Shown here piece after piece: positions 1-8,678 of a DNA stretch of 14,161 bases. The notes beneath the pieces were generated by a model. The model was given only the letters and a program-made list of their open reading frames with translations. It was not told the origin of the DNA and did not search any database. Numbering within the stretch: position 1 is the first letter of the stretch; every line of letters starts with the position of its first letter. The stretch is from Porogramme epimiltina (taxonomy: Eukaryota; Basidiomycota; Agaricomycetes; Polyporales; Polyporaceae): positions 1-14,161 of the forward strand of contig FTLJ01000781.1 of the NCBI GenBank assembly GCA_900155495.1, written 5' to 3'. Both the position numbers and the translations under genes were made by a program.

Positions 1-69
1 CGGATTGGCGTGCGGACCCGCATCGCCGCTCAAGGAACCAAGTGACAGTGATTAGTAATCCCGAGGACG

Positions 70-163
70 CCGTTGACTGGTCAATGATATTGGTCCGTTG
101 ACTTGGCCTATTGACCATTTGACCTTGACTAGTCAATGGCCCGGTCATTGACCGGTCAATGAC
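70..163. repeat. TTGAC/GTCAA-rich patch with perfect palindromes
   Basis: About eight copies of the half-site TTGAC or its complement GTCAA lie within about 95 bp, in both orientations. Two perfect palindromes are directly visible: a 12-bp one at 125-136 (TTGACTAGTCAA) and a 20-bp one at 144-163 (GTCATTGACCGGTCAATGAC). Such a cluster could be a dimeric transcription-factor binding array in the distal promoter of gene A, or the end of a decayed mobile element. The sequence does not decide between them. A CACGTG palindrome (E-box type) follows at 233-238. Confidence 0.6.
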
Positions 164-375
164 AACATGATGACAACACTGCCCAACAGAAACCCAACGC
201 CCGCAAAGCCTAGATCGGTCTATCGAATTGGTCACGTGGGCATATGAGAGAAGCGCTGTATCACGACCGCGCATCGGAACTTGATCCATATCCCTTTGTC
301 ATCTACACGTTTCTAGCAACAAAGCAAGTATATGTCCCACTTCGCCATGGCTCAAGGGTTGCACGCCATTGTGCA

Positions 376-382
376 TATAAAG
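376..382 (+). promoter_or_regulatory. TATA box candidate of gene A
   Basis: TATAAAG lies 72 nt upstream of the ATG at 448, a normal TATA-to-start spacing for a fungal gene with a short leader. It supports starting gene A at 448 rather than at a downstream ATG such as 735 or 1064. The motif is short and could occur by chance. Confidence 0.45.
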
Positions 383-447
383 TCTACCTGTCCAAGAAAT
401 CACCTCCCACTTCTCTTAGAAGATCTGAGGCACCCGCGACAGAACAG

Positions 448-3400
448 ATGACACCAGAGCCAGGCAGTGCGTAAACCCTCGCGTGGGCAGAACGAACAAG
501 AACTCATTTGCTTACAGCACAGGGACAACCATCTCTAAACCCGGGAGGTCATAGTGGCTCAGGTGCGTGGCCTTCGCCGTGCAGCTGTTATGGTCGCCAT
601 GTCTTTCTGAGCTAAAGTGCGTCTAGATGCAGCGTCAGCTTCTGAGCTACCGGGGCCATCTTACGGCACTCCGACTTTGCCACAGGCGCATATCCAAGGT
701 ACGTCACATCTGAATAGGAACCTACTTTGAGCTGATGTATCCCACCACGCTAGGCGAAGTACAAGCATCTCCAACGCAAGGACTGTCCATTGAGAAGACC
801 GGCCAAGGTATGAGACACAAATCTAGCTGAGCATGCTTCTCTTTGACAGGATTCATATTACTAGAGGGGGCGCAAGTACCTGCCACGCATGACGGCGACA
901 ACATACAGCCCCAGATCTCTGTGAGAGGTCGGAGCACGGCTGTATCCAAGAGGAAACAAGACTTCGAAGATGTCGTCGACCCATCGAATTCCGAAGACAA
1001 TCGCGCGGTCGGTAGCACGGGCGCTCGACTTATTAGAAGTATACCAGGTCTGTGTTATACGATATGTTTGATCGTCATGTCCGTGGAATAACCGAACGTC
1101 GTCTTCAAGCTCGGAGCGGGAACGTGGCTTCAACGTCTCGGGGAGGCGGACCGATTGGGGAGGGCGGAGGTCTAGAAGCCGTCGCTGCCCTCGGATCGGA
1201 GGGACCCGAAGATCGACCGCAAGACGGCGGTTTGGATCTTTGGGCAGCCTTTAACAAAAGACGCCGACTCAGAGGGCCCGAGTTTTTCGCTTTATTGCAG
1301 GATTTCATGGCCAAAAACAACTCCGAACTTCTCCCGGAAATGATGGACTTTCTGCGGTCCTTTGGTGTCATAGACGACAAGGGAGAGCTTCAAATTGGTC
1401 CCGATTCCATGGACCAGGACGGAGACGTTGCAGCCGGAAACTCTGTCTCGACCAATGATTCTACGGCTCACCCTCCTGGCCAAGATACCGCTGGGGAGCT
1501 ACCTGAAGTAAGTATTCGACCGCTCTGTTATAGAGCTGACGTTTCTGATACGGCGAGTCGCAGAGGTTAGATCATATTCCAAGAATTAGAACCCCTTCGC
1601 TTGGCTCGGAATATGAGGTTGAAGTGAGTATCCGCCTCTTCGTGCCGACCATTCTCTGACATCACAGCAGCGTGGATTAGGCAGTATTACAGACAGTGAT
1701 CCAAGACGACGCGGCTCATCCCTCGAGCGACTCCCCGTTGACGCCGAAGTGATAGATGCCGATCACCCGAACGTGTCTGCGGACGCGGGACGAGCGGCAG
1801 GTGAACAGGAAACCCAGGAGCGTGCAGCCCAGGAGCAGACAGAACGTGAACGGGAGGCCCAGCAACAGCGAGAAGCGGAGGAGGAGCGTGAACGCGAGGC
1901 CCAACGGCGGTGGGCAGCCAACCCAGCACGCCAGAAGGCAGCCCAGGCAGCAATGGATCGGCAACGGGTACGCCGCGAGCGGGAGGTCGAGCAGCAGCGC
2001 AAACGGGAACAACGCGAATGGGAGATCGAGCAGCGGCGCGAGCGGCAGCAGCGCGAGCGGGACGCTCGGCAGCAGCACGAACAGGAGGCCGAGCAGCAGC
2101 GCCAACTGGACGCTCAACAGCAGCGGGAGCGGGAGGCCGAGCAGCAGCGCCAACGGGACGCTCAACAGCAGCGCGAGCGGGAGGCCGAGCAGCAGCGGGA
2201 GCGGGACGCTCAGCAACAGCGCGAACAGGAACAGCGCGAGCGGGATGCGGAGCAGCAGCGCCAACTGGACGCTCAACGGCAGCACGAACAGGAGGCCGAG
2301 CAGCAGCGGGAGCGGGACGCTCAGCAACAGCGCGAACAGGAACAGCGCGAGCGGGATGCGGAGCAGCAGCGCCAACTGGACGCTCAACAGCAGCGGGAGC
2401 GGGAGGCCGAGCAGCAGCGCCAACGGGACGCTCAACAGCAGCGCGAGCGGGAGGCCGAGCAGCAGCGGGAGCGGGACGCTCAGCAACAGCGCGAACAGGA
2501 ACAGCGCGAGCGGGATGCGGAGCAGCAGCGCCAACTGGACGCTCAACAGCAGCGGGAGCGGGAGGCCGAGCAGCAGCGCCAACGGGACGCGCAACAGCAG
2601 CGGGAGCGGGAGGCCGAGCAGCAGCGCCAACGGGACGCTCAACAGCAGCGCGAGCGGGAGGCCGAGCAGCAGCGCCAACGGGACGCTCAACAGCAGCGCG
2701 AGCGGGAGGCCGAGCAGCAGCGCGAACGGGAGACCCAACAAGCGGCCCCCGAGCATGGCGGGCTGTCGAGTGGCGTCACTACCGGCCAAGCCGCAGCGGG
2801 CACTCCTCCATCGACACCCGATCCCCGCGTTCAACACCTTATCGGATCGTCGACGCCAGCTGGGTCACCGCGGATCCTCCGCACTTACGGTCGTCGTGCT
2901 GCTGAACGCACCTCTAGGCTCGGCCGCGGTCAGCGGGCTACAGCGTCTCCAACTATCGCCGGGTCATCGTCGACTAGCTTCGCTAGAGAAGAAAGTTTGG
3001 ATGACATGGAAGTCGATGAAGAAGGCTCAGACACTAGAGCAGCTTGTAAGTTTCGTACCTCGCGCTGAAGCATCTCTAACTCACCTTGGCCCCTCAGATC
3101 CCCATCAAGGGACTCCGTCGTTTCCCTCACGCCGGACCGTACAGTCTACTTCGCTGCCCAACGTTCCTAGTGGCTCGGCGCCTGCGCACATCTCGCTACC
3201 AGTGCCTCTCGCGATGCCACCATTCCCCCCGCTTCCGCCGCTCCCGCCGCGTCCCTCTCTTCCCCCGTTGCCGGAACTTCCACCTTTGTCCGCTATTCTT
3301 ACCCATCAATCGCCAGTCATGCCGCAACCGATCCCTCAGGCCCCAGTCCCATCTCCCCCTCCTGCGATGCAACCTCTGATTCCGCCTCCTACGGTTCAGG

Positions 3401-5224
3401 GGCCGCTCGCGCCCCAGGCGCCTATATCGCACCCAGCCCCACCACAACTTCCGATCCCACCTCCATCTGCGCAAGCATCTTTCCTTCCCGGGCCATCTTC
3501 TCATCCTTCCTCTTCCACATCGTCGTTTGGCACCGCAACATTAGTATCTTCCCAGTTCACGGTGAATCACCCAGGATCGTCTGGTTGTGTTCAGCCCGGG
3601 CCCTCGGTGCCCAATGCCCCAGCTTCCGATGCCCCGATGCACGATGTCCAGGTTCCCGATGCCCCCGCGCCGAATATCCAGGTTCCCGATGCCCCCGCGC
3701 CGAATATCCAGGTTCCCGATGCCCCCGCGCCTAATATCCAGGCTCCTGATGCCCCGGCACTCGATGCCCCGCCGCCTGGTGCCCAGGCAAATGCCCCACG
3801 TCACGTAGGTCCCTTGGGTCTCAAAACCAGGTGCCAGACTAAACCATTGTTTATAGCCCGATCCCCCTGCCACCAGAGGCGACTTCAATCGTCTGTTGGA
3901 TGCTCTAGGAGGGATGTCGACCGACCTAAGGGCGTTGATAACGCAGCTCGCGAACGATAGGGAGCCATCCGACCAGCCAGCGGCGGGAGGTTCAGGCTTG
4001 GCACCTCGTCGCAGAAGCAGATTTTCCAACACCGGCCGCGAGAACGAGGTGAATGAGGGTGATATAGAACGTGACCCACCCAAGCTGCACGGCGTTACAC
4101 GGCCTCGAGACGCTGATCGTGTCCAGCTATCCGTAGGGACATAATTTGTTTCGCTCGCACCCCGGGTGTTAACGTTCTCTTCGCAGGCTGACGTCGCAGA
4201 ATTGGCGCGGATTTTACTACATCGTGATAACTACAATTCCCCTTTTGCACAGACATCGCTTGCGGACGTACGCGACATCAGAGCATTTAGGCCACAAGAA
4301 GGCCCGTGCTGCGGCGTCGCGGATTTCCGTTTGGAGATAGAGGCAACTTCGGCGTCAGAGTGGAACAAATCAGCGACCAAAGTTTTCGTCAATAGATTCT
4401 TAGAGTGCAACTACAATTGCCGCGACCGCAAGCTTGTAGAAAAGATGTTCAAGTCTCACTACACTACCCTGCAAAGTCATTTCAAAGCATACGGCATCGT
4501 GTCGCCTCAGCGCCCAGAAGTCCCACAACCTGGGGATGACGGTGCCGGTCCGTCGAACGAGAACGAGGGCGGGGACGAGACCAGGAGTTCGTCCCAGCCT
4601 ACCCCGGAAGCTTTGGCGCACTCGAGCGATACGAGGAGGGGTGGGGTACGTTTATTTCATTACTATCCGCAAGACCTCAGTCTGACCTCAGTCTGATCAG
4701 CTACACCAACGCCGGTTGAACATCGTGGCGCTGAACACGCTGCTGAGACGGTTTGTCTCCTTGTTACAGATCCTGGGCGCCGATGGTATGAGCTCCGATG
4801 AGGGGGAAAAGCATTCTTTAGGCAGGTTTGCGGTCAAGGTCAAGGATTGGCGGAGTAACGACCTTGTGAGGTTGATGAGGCTCCTGGACGCATTGCATCG
4901 TCGGGAGCGTAAGACGAAGGCAACGCGCGGTGCGCCACCCCGCCTACGATACATGCCTTCGAACCCCAAGAAGTCAGGCCGCGACGCCGTGCCGGGCCTA
5001 CCACGCGCGGCATACAACCCGGCGTGGCTGGCAACGTTGACTCCGTTTCAGTTGGAAGAGCTACGTGTCGATGACAGGCCATTCGACTTCTCTTTCCCCA
5101 GCGAAATAATCAAGTACGCCGTTTCTCATGTTATACTGATTGCGAGCTTACCAATGAATCTCTCAGCCTCACCGCGACATATATGAACGCTCTACCTAAC
5201 TCCGAGGACGTGCTGTATTTCTGA
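448..5224 (+). CDS. Gene A: large coiled-coil/proline-rich protein of a multi-copy basidiomycete family, 13 exons
   Basis: Exons: 448-466, 518-562, 627-698, 754-807, 850-1047, 1110-1507, 1564-1623, 1671-3045, 3098-3804, 3857-4132, 4187-4645, 4701-5113, 5167-5224. They sum to 4134 nt, giving 1377 residues plus TGA, and every junction keeps frame. Residues 1-280 are low complexity with a basic patch (SKRKQ) and a short helical part around GPEFFALLQDFMAKNN. Residues about 326-641 are a Q/E/R-rich probable coiled coil. About 775-875 are proline-rich, and 925-955 hold three decapeptide repeats. The last 350 residues look globular, with SEWNKSATKVFVNRFLECNY near 1115 and GMSSDE, KDWR, VPGLP and TPFQLEEL motifs after 1250. 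From memory, that C-terminal signature marks a large Agaricomycete family of unknown function, common in repeat-rich regions; I assign no reaction. No signal peptide or membrane segment is seen. The weakest junction is intron 1048-1109, whose acceptor is AAG. An alternative is a shorter protein starting at ATG 735 or 1064. Confidence 0.8.
2085..2740 (+). repeat. Expanded 48/63-bp coding repeat (coiled coil)
   Basis: Within exon 8 of gene A, 16-residue units of the type EAEQQRQRDAQQQRER alternate with 21-residue units that carry an extra QEQRE block. Units combine into higher-order blocks of 37 and 53 residues (111 and 159 bp). The block 2091-2277 is identical to 2361-2547 over 187 bp, which points to recent unequal exchange or slippage. 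All changes keep multiples of 3 and the heptad-like E/Q/R pattern expected of a solvent-exposed coil. Repeat-flanking sequence from 1800 to 2084 shows the same composition with more divergence. Confidence 0.9.
3652..3741 (+). repeat. Three tandem 30-bp coding repeats (VPDAPAPNIQ)
   Basis: Units at 3652-3681, 3682-3711 and 3712-3741 are identical except for one base in the third. Each encodes VPDAPAPNIQ in gene A exon 9. More diverged PDAP/SDAP-type units flank them (SDAPMHDVQ before, PDAPALDAPPPG after), so the array is an older series with a recently homogenised core. It lies at the end of the proline-rich segment, probably an extended linker. Confidence 0.9.
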
Positions 5225-5419
5225 GACGGCGTATATCAACAGTCTTCCTAAACCTTCTACTAGGATAATCAATGTAATATCTGCTTCAGTTGTATGACGA
5301 GAACCACACAATGCGTGTATCTGCAAGGCAAGGTTGTCCCTTGGCATGATCGATGAGCGCTGGGCGCTTCGAGACCAGGCGACTGCCTGTGCGCGCGTTT
5401 CCTGCTGAGGCCTCCCTCC
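5225..5419. other. Gene A 3' flank, no gene seen
   Basis: AT-richer than the gene A coding sequence, with no credible exon. A small hairpin-forming motif (GAGCGC-TGG-GCGCTT type) lies near 5354-5369. It presumably contains the gene A 3' UTR. Confidence 0.4.
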
Positions 5420-6335
5420 TCTTGCATTTCTACCCCCCTATGCTTGTTTCTCGTCGTCATTGGCCATCCTACATGCCTGGATAAGTCGCCCTGTCAAGGC
5501 ATGGAACTCCGTGTCGCCTATGCTCCAGGGCTGGTCTTCAAGTGGTATGGTGGAACGCTCCTCGTATACACACGTGGAATTTATGAGCAGTTGTCATGGA
5601 GGAATGGGGTACCATTGTTTTCTGGCTACAGAGTGTGTACAAATCATGTATGTGTCATTATATATAACACCCCCACTGTACCAGACGTTACAGTCTCGAC
5701 GTTGGAGTTTCGCTCACGATGACACCAGACATTTTCCAGTACGATGGCTTCGGTATAAGCAGGCGGTGACAGGACTATTAGGCTGAGTGGTGGGGTGGGT
5801 TTGCCATCTCTATCAAATGTTCAAAAGACTTAAATTCTACAGCAGAGGGCTGTAATGGCCCCACTCACCATCGCTTCCTCTGTACCGAAGAGGATTGTGT
5901 TGACTATGCTAGGGACATGACGGCGAGCATTTTGTACGATTTATAGAACCATGGAAATGAGACTCTAACGAGCTTTTGAAAACAGCTACCAATGGGCTCT
6001 CATCAAGATTGGTTGCTGCTGCGGTAATCTCCAGCCCAGCTATCGGGTCACCATTGTGCCAGCGAGGCCGGCGCTCTGGGGAACCTGCATTACCGACCGT
6101 AGTTTTGGACGAAGGGCAGTCCAGGCAAGATGGATGGGCAATGTAGCGGATTATAGACAAATCGGGTGCGACGGTTGTGTTGCGAAAGCGTGTGTTTGCC
6201 TGATATAAATGAGCTTTTTAGATGGGCCTGTACAAGATTTTGAGGGCCAACTGTAACTACGAGACCACAGTATGCATGCTAGCTCCCCCTTTGGCGAGTA
6301 CAAGTTCTTCCAGGACAGGTCCCTGTTCCTCATCA
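5420..6335 (+). repeat. Diverged long direct repeat, copy 1
   Basis: This stretch aligns collinearly with about 13060-14050. Shared anchors, with copy 2 position in brackets: CACACGT at 5569 (13215), TGTTTTCTGG at 5616 (13264), a TATATAACAC/TATCTAACAC block near 5661, GTGAC/ATGAC followed by a GGACTAT block at 5766 (13461), TCGGGTCA at 6043 (13764), GCCAGCGA at 6058 (13781), AGTTCTTCCAG at 6303 (14022). The offset drifts only from about 7640 to 7723, so order and spacing are kept with small indels. Open frames here are short and not conserved between copies, so it is unlikely to be protein-coding. It may be an old transposon-derived or segmentally duplicated sequence. Confidence 0.6.
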
Positions 6336-6355
6336 ACTGGTAGAGAAGAGACACC

Positions 6356-6571
6356 ATGTCGAAAAGCAATATCTTGGCCAACGGGCTGGTACCGGCCTTA
6401 CCGACTATTAGTTATCCTTCTTCTCTCGGTGCCCTAGACTTCAAACCGCTCCTCCGATTTAGCTCCCACGAGACGCCGGCGAAGTCCGCCCTACTTCCCA
6501 GATCCGAGAAGACCATATGTTATTCTCAGGGGACGTTGGCCGTAGCCATTGTCATTATGACGTTCGTTTGA
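6356..6571 (+). CDS. Possible small ORF, 71 codons
   Basis: The ATG sits in a favourable context (GACACCATG) just after diverged repeat copy 1. The 71-residue product has no motif I recognise. A GT at 6389 and a TAG acceptor at 6437 could form a 49-nt intron giving another ending, so the exon structure is uncertain. It could be a 5' part of gene E, but I could not find a frame-consistent chain to the exon at 6863. It may be non-coding. Confidence 0.2.
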   Translation: MSKSNILANGLVPALPTISYPSSLGALDFKPLLRFSSHETPAKSALLPRSEKTICYSQGTLAVAIVIMTFV

Positions 6572-6778
6572 GATTTCTTGTTGCGCGCGCATCTCGCTGA
6601 TTCCGCTCATCTGCTCGCCCCTCAAACGATCATCTGCGCCATTTTGGGATCCATGCGTAATCGGAGTGAGTATTTCACGCTCATCCATACTACGGGTTGA
6701 TATGTGCCACCCTACAGTCGGGGAAACGGACCCAAGGTGGCCGCGCGAGTCGCAGGCTACCTGTTGTCAAGGAGACGT

Positions 6779-7117
6779 ATGACCAAGAGGGCAGCGAGGG
6801 TAGGTGTGATCTGGTGTAGTCTTACCACGGATACTAACATCCATCTGCTGTTTGTACGACAGAACGACCTCAGTTGGCTCAACTTTCGCTTTGACGTTGA
6901 GATTCACGTCGGTGCCAGTGCCACGCTGCGTATCAACGATGTTCCTATGTGGGCTGCTGTGCGAGCTACTGCTCTCCCCGGCGCTACGGTCACGGCAGCT
7001 ACTAGATCTGATCTCAAACGAGGCCTGCACCTCTACTACGATAACACCACGACCACCTCTGCGATGATCAAGACTTCTCCGATGATGACCGTGACGGATT
7101 GGTGCATCAATGAGTAG
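6779..7117 (+). CDS. Gene E: small hypothetical protein, 2 exons (5' end uncertain)
   Basis: Exons 6779-6799 and 6863-7117 are joined across a 63-nt intron with donor GTAGGT, a strong branch site ACTAACA and acceptor CAG. Both sides stay in frame, giving 91 residues. The last exon has coding-like codon choice and a natural composition: NDLSWLNFRFDVEIH at its start, alternating hydrophobic/polar segments and a C-terminal DWCINE. I do not recognise the family. The frame is open upstream of 6779 to an acceptor at 6717, so the true protein may be longer or this may be the 3' remnant of a larger gene. No signal peptide is visible. Gene B begins about 670 nt downstream on the same strand. Confidence 0.4.
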   Translation: MTKRAARVGVIWCSLTTDTNIHLLFVRQNDLSWLNFRFDVEIHVGASATLRINDVPMWAAVRATALPGATVTAATRSDLKRGLHLYYDNTTTTSAMIKTSPMMTVTDWCINE

Positions 7118-7562
7118 TGGGCGCACAAACGTGGTCGATGTACGTCTTTAGTCGTTTTCCCTTTGCACACAAAATGCTGATCAACTGGAGGTTAGTTCAA
7201 AGTGATTGTAGCCGAAATGTAGTATAGTGACTGCTGTATTCGTAGACTATAGGATTTCATCCGTTCCACCCCCTGCTCCATCAGATTGACACGATTCAAA
7301 CGTACATGTCATGTGCCTCCGCGATGTCCCATCTCCCTCCCTGGTGCGGTCGGCTACATTATGGAATACTCATTAGAAGACTGAAAGTGAGTTTATGTTG
7401 CTGACAGATTGACATGCACACCTGACTCGGCATCTTGGTACACAGACAAATATCCAAGGGCACCATTCACGACTTAACACGAGTGTGGGTGGTGCCATTA
7501 CTTCGAATGGATAGCCTGTCGGGAAATGACGTGCTCACGCACGACCGGGTGCGACGCGTTAA
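7118..7562. other. Intergenic stretch, no gene seen
   Basis: No credible exon on either strand. It lies between the stop of gene E and the coding-like segment in front of gene B, and probably holds the gene E 3' UTR and the promoter of gene B. I see no clear TATA box at a useful distance. Confidence 0.4.
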
Positions 7563-7829
7563 GTCTCGACGCGTGGCGTAGTGCGACTCACCGTCCCACG
7601 ATGGACCGTGCACCCCGTAACCGCGCACAAGGCTGCAGCACGTGTCCACCGCCGTTGGGCCAAAATCTATTCCAGATACCATACTCTCGAAGTAGCGTGG
7701 TCCACGCCGGACCGCTTTGAGCCGTTGCGGCTCACTGCCCGCACCATGTATGGACCGCGAGAGGCGATTCCGAGTCAAACGTCATGCCTATCAAGCGAGT
7801 CGGTGTCGAGCAAAGCCATCACTCTCTAA
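7563..7829 (+). pseudogene. Coding-like segment, possibly the original N-terminal part of gene B
   Basis: Frame 7563-7826 is open, GC-rich at third positions and reads like protein (RRWAKIYSRYHTLEVAWS, then FEPLRLTARTMYGPREAIPS), ending at TAA 7827-7829. The TAA lies 14 nt before the strong GTAAGT donor at 7844. This frame cannot be joined to gene B exon 2 through that donor without a one-base shift. It could join through a weaker GTGTCG donor at 7803, which is in phase. Either the real first exon of gene B uses that donor, or the segment is a frameshifted remnant of the N-terminus. It could also be an unrelated ORF. Confidence 0.3.
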
Positions 7830-8678
7830 GGGGAAGCTGGCAGGTAAGTCATGATTTGTACTACCCTTGTGGCATTAGTTTGAACGCTGACTGCGGAGTC
7901 GCAGTCTAGCGGGTCCAGCTCCCGCCAGTGTCCGGTGCACGGCGCGGGCATAAGCTTCAAGTATAAGCGGGACGTCGGGGCGCTCCTCATCCTCGAAACC
8001 CCAGCGGTCACGACGCACATCCAATCCAAGCGGCGCATCGTGACGTACATGACGAAGCACTTCGACAGTTGGATGCGCCTCGCCAACGACGAGATGGAGC
8101 TTGACCTCGCCGAAGACGCCATCTACTTCGTGTCGGGCACTACCATGACACGCAGCTGGCTCGTCACAGCGTTCCAGAGCAACATGTACTCGGGGAAAAA
8201 GGGATACGTCTCCTGCGACCTCGGTAACCTCTCCGGGGCGAATATCTCCATGAGCATCGAGCAGGGTACCGTCACCAGCCCGGAGTACAAATTCGGACCC
8301 TCGGCGAGTAGCAGCAAGAACAGCGTGCGAACCTCCATCACGTCGTCCTCCGACCTCGGAAACGAGCCAGACCAGTGCATATTCATCCACTATTACAAGA
8401 TGAAGAAGCGGTTTGTGTGGAAGCGGCCGATGAAGGCGGCTTCAGGGCCGGATGCACTCCCTGATCAGGAGGAGGAACTTGAAGACGAGAAGAGCTCTGC
8501 CGTTCTGTCCGCGGAGTTCGCAGAGTCGGACTACGCAGGTCATGAACCCCACCAGCTCCCCGCTTCGAGTGTGAGTCAATCCTCATATGACGGCGATTGT
8601 TGTGGACTAATGTCAACCTGGCAGGTTTTCGACCCGGTCGAACCACTATTGGACTACATATTCGAGATGCGCGCGTAG
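7784..8678 (+). CDS. Gene B: multi-copy basidiomycete family protein of unknown function, cut short by in-frame TAG
   Basis: Exons 7784-7843, 7905-8570 and 8625-8678 give 259 residues. Introns are 7844-7904 (CAG|GTAAGT) and 8571-8624 (GTGAGT, branch CTAAT, CAG). The core has GAGISFKYKRDVGALLILE near residue 33, an FVSGTTMTRSW motif near 96 and CIFIHYYKMKKRF near 178, followed by an acidic GPDALPDQEEELEDE linker. From memory these resemble a large Agaricomycete family in which the equivalents read xLYLVTGxxKxxSW and CVFIxYYKxKxR; its function is unknown to me. Family members usually continue into a region ending DxAIASDxDLxxLF, and here that region lies after the TAG at 8676-8678, still in frame (see next entry). 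The start is uncertain: ATG 7784 is the only ATG in the frame required by the donor at 7844, and the family normally has a longer N-terminus. No membrane segment or signal peptide is seen. Confidence 0.65.

Noticed and set aside
244..474. 76-codon plus-strand frame as a gene
   Set aside because: It overlaps the gene A TATA box and start; only the ATG at 448 in this frame is used in the gene A model.
2085..2740. Regular repeats considered as a CRISPR array
   Set aside because: Units are contiguous, in frame and have no unique spacers; the context is a eukaryotic coding exon.
1716..2837. Long minus-strand leucine-rich frame of 373 codons
   Set aside because: It is the exact antisense of the gene A repeat; its leucine/proline pattern follows from the complement of the Q/E/R codons. 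No splice sites or separate promoter support it.
1910..2905. A/G/R-rich 331-codon frame
   Set aside because: Third-frame shadow of the same repeat.
1756..3045. S/G/N-rich frame read as the start of a 734-residue protein
   Set aside because: This frame is genuine coding only after the intron at 3046-3097 (proline-rich exon). Before that it is a shadow of the coil frame, kept open by the stop-free repeat.
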